Source: Pseudomonadota bacterium
Lineage (GTDB): Bacteria; Bdellovibrionota_B; Oligoflexia; Oligoflexales; CAIYRB01
DNA: 56,428 nt
Assembly: GCA_026390435.1 (NCBI GenBank)
Contig: JAPLFY010000110.1
Span: forward strand, 1-56,428
Direction: 5' to 3'
Part shown: positions 40,485-48,434 of the stretch, piece by piece
Position numbering within the stretch: position 1 is the stretch's first letter
How the letters are laid out: each line of letters starts with the position of its first letter
Program-made: the position numbers and the translations under genes
Notes under the pieces: generated by a model
Databases searched by the model: none
What the model was told of the DNA's origin: nothing
The model's input: the letters and a program-made list of their open reading frames with translations, nothing else

Positions 40485-41867
40485 ATGGTCAGAGGAATTG
40501 CGTGTTTTTCGTCGGTAGCAGCGTTAATTGCGTTTATGTTGTCCGCTACTGCCTGCAGGTCTAAAGGGCGGTTTAGTGAGGTCTCTGAGGCCAATGATCT
40601 AAAGCTAGGGGCTACCGAGTTAAGTAGTTCGATCATCACGGTTGGGGACAGTGATATTTTGTCTGATCGCTGTGTGCAGATGGTCGATCGGGCAACCAAG
40701 TTTAAGCAAAGTAAACTCATGTTCGTCCCAACATTGTTCTGGGTCCAGACAGGGGAAGGTCCCGTCGATTATTACTGCTATGATCGCACCTACGATAATA
40801 ACGGGCATGTTCAGTGCCCCGCAGCGACCAGTGACGCGATCGAACGGTTCCGCTGGGCCATGCAGCGCTGTTTCCAAAGAGCTATAGATAGTAATTTGTC
40901 CATTGCGCTAAGCCCCCATGTTGATGACGGCAGGGGCGAGGGACGTTGGCGAAATCTCCTCGCTTTTGATCCCCTTGAGAAAAGGAACGGCTATAGCTAT
41001 GCGGATGTGGTGCTATATCCATTGGCCGAGGCAATCCGCGCGGTAGCTAAAGCTGAAACAAAAATTTACTTCGGAATGCAAGGCGAAATGAGCTCCACGG
41101 TATTTAGGTATCCGCAAAGTTGGCGGCGGCTTATCCCCGATCTCAGACAAAGGCTGTCGCTTAGTATTGCCAAACCATGGAATATTCATATTGGTGTGAA
41201 CACTAATTTTAATAAGATATGCGGCTGTGTGGGTGCAGATATCATTGATCCCGCAGAATTTGTTGCAAAATACCCAGCACTTTGGGATCAAAAAAAGACT
41301 GAATTTGACCTAACCGGAATCAAGGACCTTTACTACGAGTTGGATTATTTTGGGATATCTTCTTACCCATCGTTAAAGCCCGGTTTCAATACATCTGACG
41401 TCCAAAATGCGATTTACCAGTTTGATTTCGAGTTGAAGTTGGTTCATCCCGAGCTGAGCGTGCAGAAACTTCTGGCGGCAGGCAAAAAGCTCCACTTGTC
41501 TGAGTACGGGATCGGGGGTGGCGCCGATCAAAACGGAACAGTACTAGCGAGCAATGCTGAAGAAGCAGCAAAATTCCCATTTTTCGGTATTTTTGGTGCC
41601 TATAGGAAGGCTACGGATCCTTGGCGCCTATATGACACCGGGACTCCATACGAGCCGCGCGCCTACATGCATTATTTTTATGACAAGACCCTTGAGTTCC
41701 TGCGCAATGATATTCAATTTGAGTACACGGTCGATGCCGCCTTTTTATGGAATCAAGGATCCTGGGATATCCAGGCGATTTATCCCGAAAGCACGACGTG
41801 GGAAGGGTCTTTTGCGGATCCATATGTGATCCAGAAAATTAATGAGCATAACAGCCGTGTTTGGTGA
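40485..41867 (+). CDS. Glycoside-hydrolase-like lipoprotein (TIM-barrel)
   Basis: About 460 residues. Signal peptide and lipobox-like SATAC near residue 24. The body follows the pattern of a TIM-barrel hydrolase: SIALSPHVDDGRGEGRWR, KIYFGMQGEMSSTVFRYP (possible acid/base glutamate), DYFGISSYPSL and KLHLSEYGIGGG (possible nucleophile glutamate), AFLWNQGSWDIQAIYPES. This suggests a GH113/GH53-like enzyme acting on a polysaccharide outside the cell; family not certain. I start at the ATG at 40485, 7 bases after GGGG; a TTG at 40464 is in frame. Confidence 0.7.
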   Translation: MVRGIACFSSVAALIAFMLSATACRSKGRFSEVSEANDLKLGATELSSSIITVGDSDILSDRCVQMVDRATKFKQSKLMFVPTLFWVQTGEGPVDYYCYDRTYDNNGHVQCPAATSDAIERFRWAMQRCFQRAIDSNLSIALSPHVDDGRGEGRWRNLLAFDPLEKRNGYSYADVVLYPLAEAIRAVAKAETKIYFGMQGEMSSTVFRYPQSWRRLIPDLRQRLSLSIAKPWNIHIGVNTNFNKICGCVGADIIDPAEFVAKYPALWDQKKTEFDLTGIKDLYYELDYFGISSYPSLKPGFNTSDVQNAIYQFDFELKLVHPELSVQKLLAAGKKLHLSEYGIGGGADQNGTVLASNAEEAAKFPFFGIFGAYRKATDPWRLYDTGTPYEPRAYMHYFYDKTLEFLRNDIQFEYTVDAAFLWNQGSWDIQAIYPESTTWEGSFADPYVIQKINEHNSRVW

Positions 41868-41890
41868 CTCTTGCGCCTTCAGTGAGGACA

Positions 41891-44800
41891 TCAGACTTGT
41901 CGACGCTCAAAGTTTTGCTGGTGAGCAAGGTCAAAAATAGCTCCGATTAATTGGTCGGAATTAGATGGCTTGGTTAAGTATAGTTGAAATCCCGCAACTA
42001 TCGCTCGCTCTCGGTCATTTGCGCTGCCATATGCCGTCAGTGCTAGTGCAGGTAAATTTTTGCTTTCGCTTTTCATCTCACGAATTTCCCGAATAAATTC
42101 ATATCCGTCCTTATCTGGCATACCTATGTCGCTTACGAGCACGTCCGGTACATCGTGTTTAGTTATGACCAGTGCTTCGGCAGCGGTCATTGCTGCCGTG
42201 ACTACGGCACCCTGGCTCGTCAGTAAAGCCGTTAGGTATTGTCGATCCTCTGGCGAATCATCAACCACTAAGATCTTCAGACCGGCAAGCTTATTTTCTT
42301 TGACTGTTTTTTTATGTGTTTGTGTTTGCTCAGGAATCGGACTCTCTGCCCGATGATTTGGCTGTGTCAACGACAGGGGGAGCTCAATGCGGAATGTACT
42401 GCCCAGTCCTACGCCTGGACTCTCGACACTTATACGGCCGCCATGTGCTTCGACTAGTTGGCGAGCTAGCGCCAATCCCAGACCAAGCCCACCGAATTGA
42501 CGCGTGGTGGAGCTGTCAGCTTGGCGAAATCTTTCGAAAACATGCGGTAGAAAATCGGGCCTGATCCCGATTCCATTATCGGAAATTTCTATCACCGCGT
42601 GTTTATCATCGCTGGTGAGTCGGACGTCGATCCTGCCGCCCTCGGGAGTAAATTTTATTGCATTACCGAGAAGGTTCCAGATGACTTGCTGAAGTCGTCT
42701 GGTCTCTCCCCTGATCACACCTAAAGAGGCTGGGGGTACACTAACGTTAAGCGTTATGTTTTTTGCTTCTGCCGTCAATCTTACTGTTTCTATGGCAGCT
42801 TTCAGGGGGTCAATTAGATCGATTGGGTTAAATTCAATAATTAGCTTTCCGGAAATAATCCGCGAGGTGTCGAGTAGATCCTCGATCAATTGCAGTTCGT
42901 AGCGTGCACTTCTTTCTATAGTCTTTAGTGCCTCTGCTATGCCAGTACTGTCTAAAGAATCACTGTTGATTAATCCGATCCATCCAATAATCGGAACTAG
43001 CGGCGTGCGTAACTCGTGCGAAAGAGTGATTAAAAACTCGTCTTTTAACTGCGCTAGATGCTCCGCTTCGAGGCGTGCAGCGCGTTCGGCTGTTTCGCTT
43101 TGTTTGAGTATTTCGTTAGCTTGCTTTAACGAGGCAGTGCGCTCACTAATTTTTCGCTCAAGATCTAGATTAGCTAGTCGCAGCGTCTCTTCTGACTTTT
43201 GGCGCTCCAGGGACAGATCAAGCATGGTTTCTACGCGTGCGATAAGTTCCCTGGGGTGGAAGGGTTTGAATAGATATTCGTCAGCACCGGCCTGCCATCC
43301 TTGTAGAAGTGCATCGCGATGCGTTAAAGCTGTAAGCAATATTACCGGTATTTTAGCAGTATTTGGGTTGCCTTTGACTTCGCGGCAGAGGCTTATTCCG
43401 TCGCGCTTTGGCATCATGACGTCCGATAGAATTAAATCTGGCTTCCATGTATTGATCGACTCGAGGGCCTCGTCTCCATCGTTAGCCAATCGCGTTTCGC
43501 AAATTGATCGGAGCTGAGACACGATGTAACGAGCAAGCTCGATATTATCCTCGACAATCAAAACCTTAGATGTGCTGTGCCTGCCACTTGCATCAGCCTT
43601 TTGTAACTCGAGAGTGTGATCTAGAACCTGTGTTTGGTTTCTTAATATATTGCCGCTGATAATAGGTGCCGCGTCGGCCGGGTTCGCGCGCATCACATCA
43701 CAGTCAACAGTGAAGATGCTGCCCTTGCCGATCGTGCTTGTAACCGAAACGTCGCCATTTATAAGTTGGGCAAATTCTTTAACTAGAGAAAGCCCCAGAC
43801 CAGTTCCTTCAAAACGCCGGGTGGAAGCACTTTCGATTTGGCGGAATTTCTGAAAGAGTAGCGGCATATTGGCTTCGGATATGCCGATGCCAGTGTCCTT
43901 TACTTTAAGCACCAGGTGCTCATCATGAATGCCTACGCTTACCGTGATGCGGCCACCTTTGGGTGTAAATTTTATGGCGTTGGACAATAGGTTGAAAACG
44001 ATCCGTTCCCAGAGATAACGATCGATGTTTACCCAAATCTCACTTTGGCTGCTGAAAAATTCGTAAGTGACACCGCACTCCTGGATCAGTGGCATAAAAT
44101 CGGCTGCAATACTTTGGGTCAAAGCGCTGATGTTGGTTGGCTCGAGTACCGGGGTGAACTTTTTGGCGCCAAGTTTTGAAAAGTCAAGAAGTCCAGTGAC
44201 CATCTGAAGCAGGCGAAGGGCGTTATTATGGATGACATTCAACATTGGCTTTTGAGCCTTAGAAATGTAGCCGTAGTCTCCAGAAAGTAACGATTCCAGG
44301 GGAGCTATAAGGAGAGTTAATGGGGTTCGGAGTTCGTGGGAGACGTTTGAGAAAAACTCCCCTTTTAGTTCTTCTGCTTTGGTCAGTTGGGCGTTGGCAT
44401 CGGCCAATTCTCGGGCCTGCGATGCTGCGAGTTCCTCTGCCTTCTTTTGACTGTCTATATCCGTGCAGCTGCCAAACCATTGGGAAATTTTTCCGGACGC
44501 ATCGCGCAAGGGCATGGCGCGTCCTAGCACCCAGCCATAGCCACCATCTGCCCGAACCAGCCGATATTCAATCTCGTAGGCCTCACCGGAAGCCGTGGCT
44601 TGTTGCCACCGTTCTAAAGTGCGAACACGGTCGTCCGGGTGAAAGGCTTCGAGCCAGCCGAAGCCGTAACTTTCGTCCAAGGTACGGCCGGTATATTCCA
44701 CCCAGCGTTGATTGAAATAAATATGGAAGCCGTCTGGCCGCGTTGTCCATAGCATCTGCGGTAGAGCTGCAGTCAGATCTAAGTGTCGTTGCTCGGCAGA

Positions 44801-44971
44801 TTTGAGCTCTTTTAGTAAGTCTGTGGCTATGGCTATAGAGGATCCAGCCAGTTCTAGAGCGTCTTCTTTAGCGGTTGAAATATCAACATTTGCCTGTAGC
44901 GTCGCTAAACGACCTTGAAGTGCGTGTACGGTGATTGTGCGTTCAACGGATGTAGTATGGAGTTGGTCCAT
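41891..44971 (-). CDS. Hybrid histidine kinase with two kinase and two receiver domains
   Basis: About 1026 residues: PAS (about 65-180, typical PAS_3 FNQRWVEYTG), HisKA with NVSHELRTPL (histidine near 210), HATPase (DTGIGI, GTGLGLSLV), receiver 1 (LILSDVMMPK, aspartate near 513), coiled coil, second HisKA with TLSHELRTPL (near 648), second HATPase (DNGIGI, GLGLGLALA), receiver 2 (VLVSDIGMPDKDG, near 950). No membrane segment, so a cytoplasmic sensor. The ATG at 44971 fits AAGAGGG at 8 bases; the GTG at 44980 would be too close. No output regulator gene adjoins it. Confidence 0.93.
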   Translation of the reverse strand: MDQLHTTSVERTITVHALQGRLATLQANVDISTAKEDALELAGSSIAIATDLLKELKSAEQRHLDLTAALPQMLWTTRPDGFHIYFNQRWVEYTGRTLDESYGFGWLEAFHPDDRVRTLERWQQATASGEAYEIEYRLVRADGGYGWVLGRAMPLRDASGKISQWFGSCTDIDSQKKAEELAASQARELADANAQLTKAEELKGEFFSNVSHELRTPLTLLIAPLESLLSGDYGYISKAQKPMLNVIHNNALRLLQMVTGLLDFSKLGAKKFTPVLEPTNISALTQSIAADFMPLIQECGVTYEFFSSQSEIWVNIDRYLWERIVFNLLSNAIKFTPKGGRITVSVGIHDEHLVLKVKDTGIGISEANMPLLFQKFRQIESASTRRFEGTGLGLSLVKEFAQLINGDVSVTSTIGKGSIFTVDCDVMRANPADAAPIISGNILRNQTQVLDHTLELQKADASGRHSTSKVLIVEDNIELARYIVSQLRSICETRLANDGDEALESINTWKPDLILSDVMMPKRDGISLCREVKGNPNTAKIPVILLTALTHRDALLQGWQAGADEYLFKPFHPRELIARVETMLDLSLERQKSEETLRLANLDLERKISERTASLKQANEILKQSETAERAARLEAEHLAQLKDEFLITLSHELRTPLVPIIGWIGLINSDSLDSTGIAEALKTIERSARYELQLIEDLLDTSRIISGKLIIEFNPIDLIDPLKAAIETVRLTAEAKNITLNVSVPPASLGVIRGETRRLQQVIWNLLGNAIKFTPEGGRIDVRLTSDDKHAVIEISDNGIGIRPDFLPHVFERFRQADSSTTRQFGGLGLGLALARQLVEAHGGRISVESPGVGLGSTFRIELPLSLTQPNHRAESPIPEQTQTHKKTVKENKLAGLKILVVDDSPEDRQYLTALLTSQGAVVTAAMTAAEALVITKHDVPDVLVSDIGMPDKDGYEFIREIREMKSESKNLPALALTAYGSANDRERAIVAGFQLYLTKPSNSDQLIGAIFDLAHQQNFERRQV

Positions 44972-44979
44972 CAAGTTCA

Positions 44980-44996
44980 CCCTCTTGAAAAGAGGG
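44980..44996 (-). promoter_or_regulatory. Hairpin burying the ribosome-binding site of the hybrid kinase
   Basis: In the mRNA, CCCTCTT-TTC-AAGAGGG forms a perfect 7-bp stem whose right arm is the ribosome-binding site. Folding would block translation until opened by a factor, temperature or a passing ribosome. Confidence 0.55.
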
Positions 44997-45043
44997 ATGT
45001 ACTACAAAGACGGTGAGAGACGCGTGAGCGCGCGATGAGATCG

Positions 45044-45790
45044 TTATTTTATTGATCCGCATACGTCAGCAAAAGCTTGTCGTACATTATATGTCCCGCC
45101 CAATTGTTCTAGGTGCTCGTAGAGGCAGGCGAGCATCCCACCTAAGGCGAGAAAGTCTGGGTGCATTCGGGACCTTGCCTGTTTGCAAGCGAGGAACACT
45201 TCATGAAAGGTGGCCCTAAAGCTGGCCATCTCAAATCGGACCCGGTCTTGGTTTTCACCGAAATGCTTTAGCAGCACACTTTTACCCGCAGTCAAACCAA
45301 GATGGGCAAGGGCGTCATCCATGAGGTCTGTGCGGTCGGTGTAGAAGCCTAGATATAAATTCCGTGCGGCACTGATAAACTTCGGATCCCAGCGAGTAAA
45401 TAACGGGCTTGGATGCCATGCGTTTACGTTTTGTGGTTGCGGGAACGCTTTGGAGCGGAAGTCTAGTAGGGCCTCATCCAGTGCAAATATTTGCCAGAAA
45501 TATAGGCGAAGGAGCACATCACCAGGTTTAATTTCGGGACCTGGAGCAGGTATCTCGACCTTCATCCCCACCCTGTTAAGGTTGTCGATTCTTACGTTGA
45601 GTGGGCTATTTTCCAGCGCGCCATTGACCCTAGCTGCAATCTCTTGGAACTTAGACGGTGACATATAGCCGCTGACCATCGATTTTAGTTTTTGTGCCAT
45701 TCCAATCGGCGGCACAATTTGGAAAAAGACTGGCGAAAGATATTCGGTCAACTGCGACCAGTCTGTTCCCTTTACCAATGCGCTTAACAT
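45044..45790 (-). CDS. Conserved-looking cytoplasmic protein of unknown function
   Basis: 248 residues without signal peptide or membrane helix. Notable stretches: VLLRLYFWQIFALDEALLDFR, SPLFTRWDPKFISAARNLYLGFY, LGLTAGKSVLLKHFGENQ and a C-terminal helical part with HPDFLALGGMLACLYEHLEQLG. I recognise no family. The ATG at 45790 has AAGGTG upstream; the one at 45808 has none. It lies between the kinase and a secreted protein, all leftward, with no sign that they form one unit. Confidence 0.7.
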   Translation of the reverse strand: MLSALVKGTDWSQLTEYLSPVFFQIVPPIGMAQKLKSMVSGYMSPSKFQEIAARVNGALENSPLNVRIDNLNRVGMKVEIPAPGPEIKPGDVLLRLYFWQIFALDEALLDFRSKAFPQPQNVNAWHPSPLFTRWDPKFISAARNLYLGFYTDRTDLMDDALAHLGLTAGKSVLLKHFGENQDRVRFEMASFRATFHEVFLACKQARSRMHPDFLALGGMLACLYEHLEQLGGTYNVRQAFADVCGSIK

Positions 45791-45810
45791 AGTCACCTTT
45801 CCATTCATCT

Positions 45811-45833
45811 ATACAAGCATACAAGCATACAAG
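45811..45833. repeat. Three tandem copies of ATACAAGC
   Basis: An 8-base unit repeated 2.9 times directly upstream of the unknown gene at 45790. Could be a slippage-prone spacer affecting promoter geometry; length is too short to be sure. Confidence 0.5.
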
Positions 45834-45863
45834 AAATGAGGCACAAGGCACGCCAGAAACGAA

Positions 45864-46184
45864 TTAGCGGCAGCTTAGAATACGAGTTTTGCCGTCTAGA
45901 ATTAACTGACCAACGCGTTTGTTGCCGACAGGTGTCACGACAAATAGGACTTCGTTGCCTTTGGTGGCCGCGCCGCAGTCCCTTACAAAGCTGGTATCGA
46001 GATCTTCGATTGTGGTGAGGTCTTCACCGTAGCCGTAGGTCAGAGTACCCAGACCGGTGCCGTGCTCGATTTTTAGTACAGCTTTGAAATCGTCGGCGCC
46101 AGTGCAGCTAATTTGCGGGACAGCCGCTAGTGCAGAGCCAGCGGTTGCTAGAGTCAATACAGCAAGTGCATTACGAATCAGCAT
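45864..46184 (-). CDS. Small exported protein of unknown function
   Basis: 106 residues with a standard Sec signal peptide (MLIRNALAVLTLATAGSALA, cleaved before AVPQ). Mature part of about 86 residues, beta-rich (VLKIEHGTGLGTLTYGYG, VLFVVTPVGNKRVGQLIL) with three cysteines. No family recognised. The ribosome-binding site AAGGAAG is good but is the right arm of an inverted repeat (46188-46237). Confidence 0.75.
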   Translation of the reverse strand: MLIRNALAVLTLATAGSALAAVPQISCTGADDFKAVLKIEHGTGLGTLTYGYGEDLTTIEDLDTSFVRDCGAATKGNEVLFVVTPVGNKRVGQLILDGKTRILSCR

Positions 46185-46187
46185 AGT

Positions 46188-46237
46188 GCTTCCTTTTCAG
46201 TGTTCGAGGTGTTCTCGGACCCTAGGATAAAGGAAGC
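46188..46237 (-). promoter_or_regulatory. Long hairpin covering the ribosome-binding site of the small exported protein
   Basis: GCTTCCTTT and AAAGGAAGC are exact complements separated by 32 bases in the mRNA leader; the second arm contains the ribosome-binding site, 4 bases before the ATG at 46184. Confidence 0.45.
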
Positions 46238-46267
46238 TCAGATGATAGCAAGAGGATTCGCAGTCTG

Positions 46268-48211
46268 CTAGCCTTCGAGACTCCGAGTATGTCGTCTAGA
46301 ATTCCGTCGGCTACGGACTACAACCTTGGCAAACACTGGAGCTATGGCGCTCGCGAGAGCCGGAGTTAGCAGGATGGCTAAGACGAACCACGACGGTAGG
46401 GGTGATGTCCCGCCTACTGTGCCGCAAGATATGCCAAAAATCTTCGGCTTTGAGGAGCTAGATTTGGTAACAGCCGGCTCGTCACTCGGCGCCAAACTGT
46501 TGTCACCCGTCCCAGTGAGCTGGGGCAGGTTCTCGCAGCCTGCAGGTGCATCAGCGATGAAGCTACCGAAGTTTCTTTTGCCGATGGCCTGTCTGATGGC
46601 GGAATCATAGGAGCAGTTGAACACCGTTTTGTCCGCGATCAGCAGGGCCAACAGAAAATCGCGGATGCCACTATCAGCTTTAAAGTAGGTAATCGCAGTC
46701 ATGGTGAGGTTGGCGGCATCTGGCGCACTCATAGTCTTGTTTTTCACCAGATCCCAAACCACGCCACCAATCACCTGCCCGTGCTTGTGCCCGCAGCACG
46801 AGCCGTACATCTGGGCGCTCCACTGCTTCCAGGACGTATCGTTATAAACCCACTCATTATCGGCAGTGCGCAGGCAGCCACTTTTCACGCAAAACGGTGT
46901 CCCTGGCGGGCATATGGATTCCCCGAGGCATGCTGCGTTCACGATGCCTTTACTCCGTTTATGCAAATATACTAAAAGATCGGCTACACCTTCATGGATC
47001 CCCAGCGGTTCGTCGCGGGTCACTTTTAAGTAGTTATATACGAAGTAATGCCCAGACTCGTGCGATGGTACATCGGAGTCTGTCGCCAAATTCTGCAGGC
47101 CTTCACCGTCGCCGTCACCAAGTTGGATGACGAATGGTTCACCTGTTTTTTCGTTGCCCGGGATAAAGAGAGCGTTATTTTTTGTCATATTAATGAGTTG
47201 ATGTAATTCAAGATGCAGCGGCAAGGCTCCGTAGGTTTTGCCGCCTAGACCGAGCATCCAACGGAAGTGCTCGTCCGTATGGGCGTAGGCATTCGGCTGC
47301 GCGAATCGACTATCGTTCGGCTGATAATTAAACCTATGACTGGCCTCGATAGCTTGTAATTTATCGGTTGGCACATTTGTTTTTAAGTACTGGCTTGTAA
47401 GCGTACCGTCGCCTGAAAGGTCTTTGAGAGTATAATTGACTAGTGCGCTGTCGTTCTTGTTATTGGGGTGAATGCTGGCACTGCCATCGACTTCAAAATA
47501 TCGCCTGGAAAAGCTAAAAACCGTGGAGTCGTCGGCCAAGACTTCGTAGGGAAGTTTGCCTATTTTGGCAACGAACAGCCACGCTGGACGAAGTTCGTTA
47601 GCCGAGGTTGGAAAGTAAAAGCGTTCGGTTGCCACGAGCTGCAGGTCTTTGGTATCCAGACCTTGCTCAGCGACACTGCGCGCTACCACACCCTTAATTG
47701 AGTCTAAGTCTGGCCAGGATTTTAATGCATTCGCGACTGCAGAGGCGGATACATTGGGCATGGTCCCGAGTAAAAATGGTTCCCGGCCCTTCAGCATGTG
47801 TGCCGCAATTTGAGTGCCGAAAATCGCGATGCCGTTTACCATAAATTTGCCATCAAAACGCCGCCCACCGCCGCCCACTTGCGGCGGTAACACCGTTTGG
47901 TGCATGTCTAGATGGACACCGTTAGGTAGGCGCTCACCAACGATTGTCTGTACTGCCTCCGAAAAATTAATTTGACCGGCAGAAAATAAGCTTAAACCCC
48001 GCGATGGGGATAAATTTCCTAGTGGATGCATGGTTAAGTTGATTGTGGCCTTAGGTAAGCCGCGCAGAGGAAAGGGGAGGGCGCCGGCGACACCGTTAGC
48101 CTGTATTGGCTCGAAAATGCCGCAGGAGCTGGTACCTATCAACGCGGCCATGAGTCCGAGCGATCGCATGACCCGACCTATGTCCATTTGTTTGCGCAGA
48201 CTGATACCCAC
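46268..48211 (-). CDS. Gluzincin metalloprotease (M4/M36-like) lipoprotein with C-terminal anchor-like tail
   Basis: About 647 residues. The GTG at 48211 is chosen because GAGGGAG lies 6 bases upstream. A signal peptide with TSSC lipobox is followed by a propeptide-like part (about 60-300). The zinc site is HESGH near 383, and HEGVADLLVY about 20 residues later supplies the third ligand, as in thermolysin and fungalysin peptidases. The C-terminus has SCGTVGG, one membrane helix (WFVLAILLTPALASAIAPVF) and an arginine cluster (RSRRNSRRHTR), like GlyGly-CTERM or MYXO-CTERM sorting tails. Secreted or surface protease; substrate unknown. Confidence 0.85.
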   Translation of the reverse strand: MGISLRKQMDIGRVMRSLGLMAALIGTSSCGIFEPIQANGVAGALPFPLRGLPKATINLTMHPLGNLSPSRGLSLFSAGQINFSEAVQTIVGERLPNGVHLDMHQTVLPPQVGGGGRRFDGKFMVNGIAIFGTQIAAHMLKGREPFLLGTMPNVSASAVANALKSWPDLDSIKGVVARSVAEQGLDTKDLQLVATERFYFPTSANELRPAWLFVAKIGKLPYEVLADDSTVFSFSRRYFEVDGSASIHPNNKNDSALVNYTLKDLSGDGTLTSQYLKTNVPTDKLQAIEASHRFNYQPNDSRFAQPNAYAHTDEHFRWMLGLGGKTYGALPLHLELHQLINMTKNNALFIPGNEKTGEPFVIQLGDGDGEGLQNLATDSDVPSHESGHYFVYNYLKVTRDEPLGIHEGVADLLVYLHKRSKGIVNAACLGESICPPGTPFCVKSGCLRTADNEWVYNDTSWKQWSAQMYGSCCGHKHGQVIGGVVWDLVKNKTMSAPDAANLTMTAITYFKADSGIRDFLLALLIADKTVFNCSYDSAIRQAIGKRNFGSFIADAPAGCENLPQLTGTGDNSLAPSDEPAVTKSSSSKPKIFGISCGTVGGTSPLPSWFVLAILLTPALASAIAPVFAKVVVRSRRNSRRHTRSLEG

Positions 48212-48434
48212 GGTGTGCTCCCTCTTGACCCCGCAACAATCTCCTCCGACACCCAAACCCATATCGGCATTTTGCCTATAAAAGTTGAGTTTACCCGCTA
48301 TGCTATGGTTTATTATTTAATGATTACGGTATTTTGATCCGTGTTCTTGGAGGCAGTGCTAAAAGCTATGTGGGGTCGAATGGGGTCGGTCTTTGGGTCA
48401 CCATGGGCAACCCAGGTATGGGAGTGGTGGCTGA

